The notes beneath the pieces were generated by a model. That model saw only the letters and a program-made list of their open reading frames with translations. It was not told the DNA's origin and made no database searches. The translations under genes were made by a program, and so were the position numbers. DNA of 64,000 bases from positions 1 through 64,000 of the forward strand of contig JBBPBK010000094.1 of NCBI GenBank assembly GCA_039720395.1. Reading direction: 5' to 3'. Shown here piece after piece: positions 12,601-26,800 of this stretch. The stretch is from Liquidambar formosana (Eukaryota; Streptophyta; Magnoliopsida; Saxifragales; Altingiaceae). The first letter of the stretch is position 1. The number at the start of each line of letters is the position of its first letter.

Positions 12601-15600
12601 TTTGACCGACACCGAAAAAAGGCCTCAATTCACTTTATTAATGTTTTCCATGCTGTGAAAAAAGGCCTCAGTTCAATGCCACGTAGAAAATATGATGATG
12701 AGGATGAAAATAATCTTTTGGAGACGCTAATGGGGTTGTTAGTGGGTGAATATCACACTGGTCTAAATGGTCTAAATTGGATGAAAAATAAAAAGGAAAA
12801 CGCTCGCTATGTGAGCACCACATCCCAAACCACGCGGCTCAAGAATACACTAAGTAATCAACGAGCGCTAGCGCGGAGAAGAATCGCCACCCAATTTAGC
12901 TTCGGGAAATAATTAACCCTAACAGGGTCTAACTCGTCATAACCAGAGAATATCTCAATTCAGATCTATGGTACATCACGAGGAAAATGTAAGGCACCCA
13001 ATAACTGGTCGAAACCAGCCCCCACACATAATTATTGGCTTTAATTAATTAGGTATTCAACTAAATTCAACCCTAAATCATGCAAATAAATAATGACACA
13101 CGACAATAATTGAATAGTAAATATATAAAATAGAAAGAGAATTTACAAGATGTCATAAAACAAAAAACATAAGATACAGAAGACCAACCAGATATTAGAA
13201 AAAATCAGGAATAAAATCAAAAGAAATAGTAACAAACAAACAATTTGTCTACCAGAGGTAGGATGTGTATGCAACTCATTGGCATTAATTCTCGAATCTA
13301 GACAGAACAATGTCAACCTTTTTATTCATCAATTCATGCATAAAGAAATAAAGAGATAAAATACAGAAATAAAGAAATTATTTGCTAAGCCTATATACAC
13401 TCTCACCATTGAAGGGTGAGAATGCAATAAATAAACACATGTGAACAAATAACTAACAAATAATTATCGAATAACAAAACAAATTATAAATCCTATTAAT
13501 CCTAAATATGCATGATATTATATAAAAGAAGAATATGATTAAAATCTACAGTCACCCAAGCTAGGATGCTCAATGAGCAATCTGTTAATGTACACAATAG
13601 CTAATTATAGGCTAGCGGCAAAGGCTATGGGTTGATGATGTAGGTTGCAGATTACCCATATAAACGAGTGGAATTCGGGAATCCTCACGAAAATGTCACC
13701 AGGGTGTAAACAAAGGCCAAACGCGCATGTGTGCAATTTTTTGGTTCTCTCAATCAAATTAAAACATAAAATATGGTCAAGAATACTATGAGATCTAGCT
13801 CTCTATTCCCAGTGGAGTCACCACTGTGAGCGCCGCGTCCTAAACCATGCGGCTCGAGAATACGCCACTAACCCTAGAGGATTAGTGCGGAGAGGAGTCA
13901 CCACCCAGACTGGCTCGGGAACCAACTTTGACCCTTTACAAGGATCTAACTCATCATAACCAGAGAAGTTTCGGAGTTAGGGTACGCCGTCAAAAAAGTG
14001 TTAGGCACCCAACGTCACCCGATCACTAGACCGGCTCCCACTTTGTATCCATTGGCCATATTTAATATCTTAATGTATTTGAGATTACCCTAGAGCATGC
14101 AACAATTTAAACGCGCACACACCAAGATGAAAAATGAATAAAGCAGTAAACAAAACAACTAACATTTAAGAATCATGCATAACCTGTCGGATCAAAATAC
14201 ACGTACATATATACCTAATATGCGTACATATAACTCAAATACGCATACACACAAAAGAGTTAGGTGTCCGCATAATCACTTATGCGTACACTTATTCCAC
14301 CTACAACACAGCGTTAATCAAACAACTATTCTTATCACCCAATACTCTATAGAACTAATTTACACACACAACAAGCCTAAATCTAATGCATGAATATATG
14401 ATAAAATAATTTAAATTGACATATCATCATGCATGGGAAATCCTTACAAAAATATAAGTCTAAATAGATAAAAGAAATAATATCTTACATTAACCGTGAA
14501 GAAAAATAGAGTTTATACTAACCATGCCCCTTAGGTCTTGGGGTTGAATCAAACCAACACGAATCCTCCTCTTCGTCAAAGTGTTACCACAGCAAAGAGA
14601 TCAAACTTCTCTCGACCACGAAGGGAAAAAGAAAATGAAAGAGGAAACAAAAGAAAAGAAAAGTGATTTTCGTCACTTCGCAACAATAGTAACTTCCATC
14701 GAGTTGTTAAGTGTGAAAATGTTGAAATTAGACAACTCGTGAAATCCAAAGTTGTAGAGAATTGAAATATCTTTCTAAAGAGACAAATTTCAAATTCCAA
14801 ATTCGAAGTCAAAAGTTAAAATTAAAGCACTCCGACTGGTTTTTAGAAAACTCATTCTGATTTATGACGAATTTCAGCTCCTTTCGTTCCTTCCCTTCTC
14901 TCATCAATAAGATAGTATTTATATAAGAAAACTAAGGTTTTCCCCTTTCCTTTTTGAACTAGGTTTTGTTTGGAAAATAATAAAAAATAACATTCCATTC
15001 AAGAAAAAGTCTTCTAATCCTAAAAGGAAAGAGATTTTACCAAATCTTAAAATTAGGAAAATTGCAACTAACGCACATAGGTGTGCATTATGTGAGTGTA
15101 CGCACACATCACATCTGTACGCATGCCAGTGACGTGCGTGGAAAAATAGATTTTAAGAAAACAAATTCTTTTCATTTAAACCAATTATCCCAAGGTGTGA
15201 TTCACACTAATCCTTCAAGGTAAATTAATGAATAATCTCATTAAATTCATCATTGGGGCCAGGGACTCAAGATTACAATTAGTACAAAATGGGGTATCTA
15301 CAATGTCATGTATGCTCTCCTCGAAATCCACCATTTCACATTTTTTTCACTCGCTCATCTTCCTTTACATCTTTTTCAATCGACTTTCTTTTATTTTCTT
15401 TGTGTTGTTCATCCTCCCCCTCGTTCTCTTCCTCATTCTCTTCCTCTTCTATCTTTTCCTCCTCCTTGTTATCTTCCTCCTCCACCCCCCTTATCTTCTT
15501 CCTCCATATTTTTCTCTTCATGCTCCTTATTGCTCACCACCGATGATTGGTATTTTCATTGGTAGGAGCCTTCTTCCCTGCTTCTTTTATCATTCTTTTT

Positions 15601-18600
15601 TTTAAGTTTAGTAAGCACTTACGATACGCTTCATTGTTCTATAACAGCAATTTTTTTGTTCTTTTCTTTTTTTTTTCTTTTTTTTTTTTTTAAATAAATT
15701 GGCAACAGAGAAATACTATTAGAAGAAAAGGAAAGATGTACAAAAGGAGGACAAGACGTCCACCTAAGTGATCAAAGCAAAATAACCAAAAAAGCAAAAA
15801 GATAATCAACGACAAACCACCCTCCAATCTGACTTTAAAACAATGGAATATCACCAAATTCCTTAGAAGCATGAGCCCAAAAAATGCACCCTATCCCATA
15901 AAAAGACCAAGGAAGACTCTCTATCCTCAAATCCTTACATTCCTTTCGATCCAAATAACCCAAAAAAATAGCAAAAAAGGCCCTGCGCTAGATAATCCAA
16001 GCCTTCTTTCCTCTACCAAGGCCCCAAAAGTGGATCTCAAGCAAACTCTCCACAAAACTCGGAAATACCAAACATTCACCAGCAATAGAAAAAAGCTTTT
16101 GCCACAACCATCTAGCCTCAGGACATAAAAGAAAAATATGGTCAATGCTCTCCGCTCCATCCCTACACAAAACACACCATTGCGGACAAAGATAAAAGGA
16201 GGGCCTCCTTCTTTGAAGCACATCATTAGTATTAACTTTCTTGAGAACCACAGTCCACATAAAAACACAAACTTTAAGGGGCACCCTCGACTTCCAAATC
16301 AACTACGAAAAATTAAAAGAAGAGATATTAGGAACTTCAACCAACTTCTCAAAATATGACTTACAAGAAAGCAACCCTGAAGAATCCGCAATCCACACCT
16401 GCCTATCTAGAGAAGATACATTTAAAGAAAAACCATCTAGTAAAGTAAAGATAACAAATCTAACAATTCCACACACTCTCTATCATTGAGATTACGAAAG
16501 AAATTGAAATCCCAACAAATACCATTAGAATCACCAGAAACCAAGGAAGAAATAGGGAAATTGTGAGACAAAGAAAGCCTATATAACGAAGGGAATAAAG
16601 AAGCAAATGAGACACCTCCCCTCCAAGCATCTTTTCAAAAACGAACTCTCTCCCCATTCCCAACAAATAGAGAGATATGCTCCAAAGAGCCATCCAACCC
16701 CTGAGAAATAAATTTCCATGAGCATCTAGCCAAAGTCCTAGGTCCTGCTTAAGAATCCCATCTATTACCCTGCAAACCATACTTACTCCTAATAATGCAT
16801 ACCATAAGAAGCCACTTTCTAAAGGAAACCTCCATAACCACTTTCCAGTAAGAGCAACATTCCTCTCCAAAATCTTACCCAAAGCTAACCTTTAGCATCT
16901 CCCTATCCTTAGAAAGCTTTAAAATAAACAATAATTAGTAAATCAATAAATAATTAATATAGTAGTTATGTCAACATCATAAGTTTTAATTAAACACTTA
17001 CTTCATAAAGTATGGTATCAATTTCTCTCTATCATTCTCTTTTTCACTCAACTCATCCTCTTTCACCGACTACTCCAAATGTAAAAGTCTTTCCTTACCC
17101 AACTGCATAAAAAAACATGTGATTTGCTTAAAAATTGAGATAGATTGTTAAATAAAAGAAGCCTATCCTATGCTTTAAAAGTAACTTTAATAAGTTTTTT
17201 ATGAACAGTCTATGATAGAAAGAGTAGCTTTAGAAAACATATCATAATGGTATTGAATATAAATATTTACCATGTTTGCCGGCTCCACGAATTCGTTTTT
17301 TTGCAACTCCACCACATCATGATTGACATTGAGAACTTGTATCTTATCCTTTTTTTTTTTTTTTTTTTTTGAAAGCTTGCCAACTATCTTTTTCAAATCA
17401 ACTACACTAGGGGTGTCTAACTGAGAATCCTAGGATAAAGAACGAGGTTTTGAGTTAATCCAATGTTTGGAAAATGCAAATATGCCCAAATCTGTAATGC
17501 TGACAAGCATCAGGGAACAAGCTCTTGTATGTGACCTACCATCGTTGGGATCCCCTCGTCCACAATCATTGAATAAACCGCACTGCCCTATGGGTGTTCA
17601 TTGAACAAATCCAATGATTGCTTCCCCACAAGGCTGACGTATTCCATTCTAAGAGATCTAGAAAGGAGAAGGAATACCCATAATAGATACAAGAGGTTGA
17701 GCTTGTTGCAATCATCCCAATTTTCCTTTGTCTTTGTTTTTGCTAATTGGGATTTTATCTTTGCATCTGTAGCAAACTTGTTATTAAAATACTTCTTTAC
17801 AAAATCTGTTTCTTCAGAATTCAACTCGGAAGGATCGATTGACACTTCAAGTTGAAGAATACTCGCAACATCCACCTTAGTAAATCTAACTTTAGTGTCA
17901 CGAAAAGTAAATGCATTCTTCTCTCTAATTTAAAATGCTTGAAAATAAATTCAAACAGATTGTGCGCAATATTAAACCCTCTCAACTCCATCAAATGGCC
18001 AAAGCATGTATCTTTGAACAGGTGCTTCTCTTCACCTGTCATATCATGAAACAATGCAGCTACCTTTATCGGTGAGCATTTGGTGGTGAACTTCATCTTT
18101 ATCGCCAACTGTCCTCCAGAGAAAAAAATCTAGGTACTCTAACAGCAATCCGCGCCCACTCTAAAATTTTAATTCGCACCGAATTAAAATACAGTGGGCG
18201 CAGATTGCTACTAGAGTGCCTAGATTTTCTTCTCCGAAGGACGGTTGGCCATAAAGATGAAATTCACCACCAAATGTGCATCGATAAAGGTAGTTGCATT
18301 GTTTCATTATATGACAGATGAGGAGAAACACCTGTTCAAAGATACATGCTTTGGCCATTTGATGGAGTTGAGAGGGTTTAATATTGCGCACAATCTGTTT
18401 GAATTTATTTTCAAGCATTTTAAATTAGAGAGAAGAATGCATTTACTTTCCGTGACACCAAAGTTAGATTTACTAAAGTGGATGTTGCGAGCATTCTTCA
18501 ACTTGAAGTGTCAATCGATCATCCCAAGTTGAATACCGAAGAAACAGATTTTGCAAAAAAGTATTTTAGTAACAAGTTTGTTACAGATGCAAAGATAAAA

Positions 18601-21600
18601 TCTCAATTAGCAAAAGCAAAAGCAGAGGAAAATTGGGATGACTACAATAAGCTCAACCTCTTGTATCTATTACTAGTATTCCTTCTCCCTTCTAGCTCTC
18701 TCAGTATAGAATATGTCAGCCTAGAAGGGAATCAATCATTGGATTCGTTCAATGAACATCCATGGGGATGGGGCAGTGCGGTTTATTCAAGAACTGTAGA
18801 GGAGAGGATCCCAACAATGGTAGGTCACACACAGGAGCTTGTTCCCAGATGCTTGGTAGCATTACAGATTTGGGCATACCTGCATTTTCCAGACATTGGA
18901 TTAACTCAAAACCCAGTTCTTTATCCTAGGATTCTCGGTTGGACACACCCTAATATAGCTTATTAGAAAAAGATAGTTGGCAAGCTTTCCAAAAAAAAAT
19001 TGGATAAGATAGATAGTTCTCAATGTCAATTATGATGAAGTGGAGTTGCAAAAAAACAAATTCTTGGAGCCAGCAAACATGGTAAATATTTATATTCAGT
19101 ATCATTATGATATGTTTTCTAAAACTACTCTTTCTATCATGGATTGTTCAAGACAAACTTATTAAAGTTATTTTTAAAGCATAGGATATGCTTCTCATAT
19201 TTAACTATCTATCTCAATTTTTAAGCTAATCACACGTTTTCTTATGCAGTTGGGTGAGGAAAGATTTTACATTTGGAGGAGCCGGTGGAAGAGGATGGGC
19301 TCAGTGAAGAAGAGGATGATAGAGATGAAATTGATACCATGCCTGATGAAGTTAGTGTCAAATTAAAACTTATGATGTTGACATAACTACTATATTAATT
19401 ATTTATTGATTTACTAATTATTGTTTCTTTTAAAGCTTTCTAAAGATAGGGAGATGCTAAATTTGCTATTAAAGAACAATGAAGCGTATCGTAAGTGCTT
19501 ACAAAACCTTTTAATAAAAAAAAAAAAAAAAAGAATGATAAAACAAGCAGGAGAAGGCTCCTACCAATGAAAAATACTAATCATCGGTGGTGAGCAATAA
19601 GGAGCATGAAGACAAAAATATGAGGAAGAAGATAAGGAGGAGGAGAAGGAAGAGAAAGAGGAAGATAAGAAGGAAGAGGAGGAGAAGGAAGATGAAGAAG
19701 AAGAGGACAAGGAGGAGGAGGAAAAGATGGCAAAGAAAGTGAATGAGGAAAAGAACGAGGGGGAGGACGAACAACATAAAGAAAATATAAGAAAGTTGAA
19801 TGAAAAAGATGTCAAGGATGATGAAAGTGTGAAAAAATGTAAAATGGTGGATTTCGAGGAGAGAAAACATGTCATGGATGATAATAGCAGTGACCATTAT
19901 CATGGTGGGGCCGGTGGTGGCTGCAATAGTGGTTATGCTGGCTGCGTTAGTGGTGATTCTGCTTTAGCATGCGGCTCTAGTAGTGATTTTTGTCATTCTC
20001 ATAATCCGAAAAGAACTCCTTGTAGTGATTCCCACAGAAAACTTTTTATCTTGGATTTAAACAGACTGCTTGTTGACATTGTTCACGGCCCTAAGAAAAA
20101 GATCAAAAGTGGACCAAATATTATACGAGCTAATCAAAAGGGTACAAATTGATGTTATAACTACTTCTCTTCTCCAGTTATTTATAAGAGGCAGTTTGTG
20201 GACAAATTTTTAGAATTCTACTTGAAGAAGTTTGATGTTGCCGTCTGGACGTCTAAAATAAGGTATTTATTAAATATTTTTCCCCCTATTCTGTGTGCTT
20301 CATATTCATTTTTTTTTTTTTATGTCACAATTAATTTCATTGCATAGGATCAAAATGAATGCCAAAAGATAGAGTCGATAGATGCGTCTAAGCCCGTGTT
20401 CTTAAAGGTGCTAGAAGATGTATCGAAACTTTATCCTCATTATAACCAATCAAAAACAATCTTGTTAGACAATTCTCCTAGTAAAGCCAAAAGAAATCCA
20501 GATAGTCTAGTATCTCATTGTTATTTTAATTGGGTTTCTTTCCAACTTGGCATGTCATCTCTATTTATAATTGTTCGGATTTTTTTGCTTATCCGTGCTT
20601 ATCCAATGTTGTTTATTTTTTCATTCAGCCATTCACAAGGGTTTTCCCCGCAATGTATTTGACTGAAAATTCAAATGACAATGTATTAAGTGAGGTAATA
20701 TTTAAACACTTTTATTCAACCAATGGGCATCGGACATGTAATAACTTAAATGTTTGCAATATTTTAATTATGTAGGTTTCTTTTATATGTATTTTTATGC
20801 ATGTAATGATACCAATGATGGATGACAGGGTATTATGATGTTAATAAACAGGTTTTTATCATGGAATGTCCCATTTACGAATGGGTCATGCCGAAATTCT
20901 TATTGAAATAACAGGTATTCTAGCACAGGTCATCCACGTGATTTTCAAATGATTTTCTTTAATTAAAGTGGATTTCTTACTTTTAATCACGGATTATTAT
21001 TTTTGGGTCGTGACAAACATGCATTCCAGATATGCTATTTGTGATCAAAAGAGAGAAAAATGATAATCCTATATGCAACCCTAACCGTAACATGTAAGCC
21101 AACATGATGCAACCCTAAAATAGTAGCAAAAACCTATTAAAAACATGCTAACAATCTTGCAAAATCATAGAAAAGAGATACTAATCATGTTTCAAAACAA
21201 TAAACTCTGGATCGAGCACATAAAAGAGAAGAAAACGTACCTTGGATGAAATAACCCTCATGTTTGCGATAATTTATCAAACTCATGTAATGATATTATC
21301 AAAATAACATCATGAATCATGAAATATCATCACAAACGATTCGTACTAACATCCTAAGCATGCTTTCATCACAACATCAATACATGATAAAACGCTAATT
21401 CTAGAGAGATAGGTACTTAAACTCCTGTTGTAACCTTTCCTTGCTTGATCCCTTGCCTTAATGGTGTTGTAGAACTCTCCTCTTGATGCTCTTTATCCTC
21501 TTGAAGCACTCTCTCAAGTTTCTCAAAGCTCACAAATTCGTGGTTCCCTCTCTCTCTAGGTTTTGAAGGCATATAAAAGGCCCTAAGTGCTGAAAAGAGG

Positions 21601-23844
21601 CTCCTATTTATAGGGAATCAACCTAATAATTCAATGGTTGAGATTAATCATTCAAATATTGATCCAAGGGTTATTAGAGACTTTCTTGAGGTTGAAGTAA
21701 CTCAAAATTACTAAAAAAATTAGATGGAAAGTCACCAAGAGTAAAAAAAAATAGGTCAAAAGATGTAGAAATCAGAAAAGGGTTCGAAGGGGCTCAAAAA
21801 AGGAAAGTGGCTCAAGTGACCAAATGGCCCCAGTCGGCCTAGACGACCTAGCCTAGTCGGTCACCAGAGGTTAGGCTTCTTCTGGACCCGTTTTTTATGT
21901 TTTTGCACTCCCGGGGGCGTATCTTGGTTATTTTAATTCCGATTTGAGTGAAACGAAAGCCCAATCGATCATTGATCGAAGAAGAATGATCCTAGGAGAC
22001 TCTCAAGGTGAAAATCCTCAACCATGGTTAAGTGGTTGGGTTTTAGAAAGTGGCTAACCGTCAAAGGATCAATAATTATCATTTGAAAACATGTATATGT
22101 CTCATGTACTTGGGCTACACCTTTTGTTCTTAATACAATACTTTATCCAAAAACAAAATTATCATTTGAAAACACTTGCCCCTTCATAAGCTGAACTCTA
22201 AGTTGCATGTACACTTGTAAATGAGTTCAGTACCTAAGTCTGAATTCCGGCATTCTAAACAGAACATCTATTATTTGAAAAACATTAAATTAGATCTAGT
22301 GTAAAATATGCACAATGTTCAAACATTGTGAAGCTCATAAAGCCCCACCTCATAAAAAATAAAATTATTAAACAAATATATGATTCCATAGATGAACCAA
22401 AAAATTTAAATACACTACTACCTAGTGTTTTTAGCAAATCGAACAAGCTGGACCAATCAGTTCAACAGTAAACAGGCCATTAGTACAGCTGGTTCAACCA
22501 TTTAAAATGCCAAAAGAATCGTTTTTTCAAATCTAAATCATCTCCAATCCCTTCATACCTCTACTAGATGACATCAGAATATTGTATTGAAGTTCTAATC
22601 AAAGTTTATCGGTTTTCTCATATTTTTTTTTACTCTTCATACGATTTTCTTTTTGTCACAGTCTTGGTGATTGAACAACAGGCTAGTTGAACCAGTGAAC
22701 CAGGGAATATCAAAATTAACAGTTCCTAAGTGACAGACTTAGATATGAGTGTCGAGTTATGGTGAACTTCTCAAGGTTAGATTCATCTAATCTCCATATC
22801 TTAGGACACAAGGAAACAGCCAAAAAATCTAATCGTCCATTTTTACATGGTCCCACAAGCATGGGTCCTAGGAGGGCTGAGTTGGATATAGTCCTAACCT
22901 TCAATACTCTTTACCCAAAGTGGTGCCGTCAAGACTAGAAACCTGCGCACTTGCACTTGAATACCTGAGACTTTTATCATTGCACGAAATAATACAAAAT
23001 ATATATGTAACATCCCATGTTTGACAAGGGTGCTTCACTCATATAAACGCACTCTCCTATTGAACAAGGTAATTAAAATAATGACTTGAATAGAGTACAA
23101 CTATGCAGTATTGAATTGAAAGTAATTTAAATAACTACTAACTACTTCAAAATTTGCATAAAAAGTGGAATGAGAAATAAGATACTTCTAAAAAAAAATG
23201 TAAAAACAAAAATATTTTTATAAAAACATAAAATAAATAAATAAAACAAAGCAAAACAAAAAACAAAACAAAGTTCACTCTCAGGTCTAAGTGTTCATGT
23301 TCCCTTTTTTTCATAGTTTTATTTTATTTTATTTTTTTTAATCCTTGGGATCAATAACATCATATTCTTATGCATAGCTTGTTAAGTTTGCCCATTAATG
23401 TGCTTTAAGTTATGGTAATTATAAATTATTTATAAGATTTGTAGAATTTTCTAATCATATTTTAGCTACATAAGGATGATTTTACTGGATTTGCTGAGTT
23501 TCATGCATGATTTTAGCTTTATTCTTCCCATATCAAAACAAAACAAAAGTAAGATAGTGTTTATTATCAAAGAAGTTTTTTTTTTTTCTTATATATATAT
23601 ATATATATAAAGTTGTCTTCAACAACTTCATTATACACAATAAATTGCTTTGTATACAATTAGTAACTGAGTTGACAATATTCTTCAAAAGATGAAATGG
23701 ATAGTCAGTAGTACATGCATATCCTTCAGGTGATCACCTCCCTGTTCAAGATTTTCTCAGTTGCGACACTCACTAACGCTGATAATGAAGAACACCACAT
23801 AAGCATTTTGACAACCATCATATGAAACAAGGGTAATTCTTCAT

Positions 23845-23881
<37 letters not shown>

Positions 23882-26800
23882 CAAGGGTACTTAGTGAGCT
23901 CCTTCAAACAGATACTTTAATAAATGCTTGCGTTAAAATGGTGCTCCCGACCAAAAGGTTTGCTTGTTCAAAGCATGGATTCTTAAATTACTTTCCCAAT
24001 ACTAACGAAAAATGATGACAGAACAAAAACTAACATAGGTTTTTATAGAGAATCTTCACCAGTCATTGAACTGCTGATTTAGGGCCCAATTCTTTTGGGG
24101 AATTGATGGCATGTACTCAATTTTTAGGACTCTATGCAATTCAGGTGCTTGAGTTGATGCTCATGAAATCAGATTCCTGAAAGGGATATATAAGGTGTTC
24201 TCAAGGAGTAAATGAACAATTTGAAGGTTTCTCTGGGCCTCTGGGGTAGTAGGGCGGCTACATCGTTAGGACAGCTGGACAGTTGTTACATTCTGACAAA
24301 CCAACTATACAGGCTTCCAACAAGACACCAAGTAGCTCACCTGTGGCCCTCAACAAGGTAAAGATCCAGGTAGAAATGCTTGTGTGGTAAAATGCATAAT
24401 TTGTACTCCATTTAGTTAGAGCCAAAGTTCTGTAATCCTTTTTCTCCCTTTTCAAGACCAGAAACAATGTAAAATTTACATTTTATTTATTTTTATATTT
24501 TTATATTTTATATTATTTTTTAAGTAGATAGGGAGGTGGGTTAAAGAGTAGATGGAGACTCAATATCTAAAATTTTTTGAAATGAAATAAATAGTTGCCT
24601 ATTTTCCTGCTTCAGCCTTCAATTAATGAACGTATACAAACCATTCTCCCTAGAAAACAAGACCAATTGATGTTCAACTGCATAAAGTAGCCATTGTATT
24701 TACCTTGTGATTGTGCTTGAGAGATCGCAGACACTCTCTCATTTGCTCTGTTTTTGTAGCAGGCCTAACAGGCAACATGCTCTGCAATTTAGATACCAGA
24801 AGAGATACTTTTTAACACATATTTCGACCAGATTTTGGGTGACATACAACATGCCTATTTTGATTCAGTAAAGATCATACCTTTTTCTCCTCCACAACAG
24901 GTGCAGAAGGTTTTGCAGCTGAAGGATCTTCTGGTGGCAATCCAAGTTTCCGCCTTCTTTCTGCCTGTGAAACATCAGAAAAATAGATTTGACCCAACTA
25001 CAATATGAATCAACTCACAAGTGATGCAAAGGAGATTCTTACAAACATCAAATGAGCATATTGGGAGTACACTAGGAATTAACTCACAAGTGATGCAGAC
25101 TTACAATAGAAATCAATGCATCAGTGATGTAAAGTAGATTCTTACAAACATCAATTGAGCAAATTGGGAGTCTGCTATTTTGTTACTTGCCAAAGCTTTA
25201 ATGTGAATACCATTTTCTTACTTTTTAGACATGTATAATTGCTTTTCATTTTGAATATTAAGAACTTATTTACGACTATATAATTGGGAAATGTACAAGC
25301 GATACTCAAACATTATTTAGTAAAGAAGTCACTATCAGCTTGGCCCATTGAAGAACCATAGGTGTGCACCACCTTAAGCTGCTCTACACAAGAATAGAAC
25401 AAACCCACTGCATCAATTATCCAAATATAAACAATGCCAACTTCTACTCTAAATTTTCAAAGTACATTTATTTTTTTATTTTTTTATTTTTTTTGATAAC
25501 GAGAAAGCCCTTCAGGCAAAACCTAGGTCCATATAAGACCCCACAACCCTTTTTTTTTTATCAGCAACAAAAAGGAAATAATATTAATGAGAGAGAAAGG
25601 TACAAAGGAGGACAAGAAATCCACCTAGGAAACAGAGAGAATCAAAGAAAGAAAAGACTAGCAACAAACAGCCCTCCAATCCGCTCTCAAAACAAACAAA
25701 GGAATATCCTTAAATTCCTAAGAAGAATAGACCCCACAACCCATATGGACCAGGTAAGTCCAAGCCCTTCATTCCAAAAGCATCAAATAATGCAAAAAGG
25801 AAGATTCTCCAATAGAATACATCAATACATCCTATGGGAGTCCAAGCTCTATGCCAAAAAGTGTCTTCTCTGATTCTCTCATCGCCTCAACCCAAATTTT
25901 TATTGGCCTTCCTCTTTTCTTTTCCTTTTTTATTTTTTTCTGATGAAGTAAAGATGTATATTAATGAAGAAAGAAAGGGTTTAACCCTCATACGTAAGGC
26001 ATATACAAGTGTTAAGAATGGCCTTCCTAAACCAAAACCTGGGAGCCAACAAAAAGCAAAAACAGAAGGAGGGAAACAGACTTCCACCACTCCCTACTAA
26101 AACTTTAGGGAGTAATAAAAGCTAAAAAGGAAATATTTCACCAAAAATGATATTTAACCAAAATGGACTTGAGCTCCACAAGACTCCTATCCATCACTTC
26201 AAAAGTTCTCGAATTGCTTTCTTTCCATATGCACCAACAAAGTGCATGTAGCACAATTCTCCACACCACCTTAGCTTCTTTCCGGCCCCCTTTAAACCAC
26301 TAACCCAAAATAGTAACATGAGCAGATGAAGGTGATACCCATTTGATTCCAAATTTCTACCGCCTCTTTACATATAAAACACCTATTGGGCATCTCCCAC
26401 CTCATTCTAACCAAAAGATCAATAGTGAGACATTTGTTTCAGGCCACCAACCAAGAAAAGAAAGCAACTTTTGAGGGAACCAAAGGAATCCAAATATTAT
26501 TACCTGGTTGAAACACTTCCCCATTGGAGTTCAATATAAAATAGAAAATTTTCACCAAGAATAAACCTTTAGGATCTTTGCACCACAACAAAGTGTCATT
26601 CCCTTGAGAAGAAATCTTACATTCATATAAATTGTGGAAGAAAGTCAAAGCACTCTCCACGTCCCAATCATTAAATTGCGTACAGAAAATGATGTTGCAA
26701 TGCATCCCCCCCCCCCCCCCCTCTCCATCCACAAAATAATCCCTAACCCATGCTTCCTTGTTAACCGCAATCTCGAATAATTGTGGATATTCCTCCATGA

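Larger units (their letters stand above)
15303..19885. repeat. Long inverted repeat (palindrome) centred at 18178
   Basis: The centre is AATTC-GCACC-GAATT (18171-18185), with a 5-bp loop. From there both arms match outward for about 1.7 kb: ATCTAGG/CCTAGAT, the coding parts, the GCCAACTATCTTTTTC block (17379) against its complement (18970), and GTAAGCACTTACGATACGCTTC (15611) against 19481-19501. Homology ends at 15303 and about 19885. By eye roughly nine of ten bases match in coding parts. With the left-arm LINE removed, the arm lengths are equal. Confidence 0.85.
7113..24703 (-). other. Intron 10 of the UBA/PUB gene (17.6 kb)
   Basis: It lies between donor ACAAG|GTAAAT at 24703 and acceptor ATCAG|GATGAC at 7113. 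It holds an L1-type LINE, LTR sequence, the palindromic DUF1985-like gene pair, a LINE within the palindrome and a 67-bp LINE tail. The stretch 7113-7935 shows no recognisable element. Confidence 0.88.

Noticed and set aside
15228..15605. Leu/Ser/Phe-rich overlapping frames as a membrane protein gene
   Set aside because: They are the CT-rich complement of the Glu/Lys-rich part of the palindrome copy, open in several frames through low complexity.
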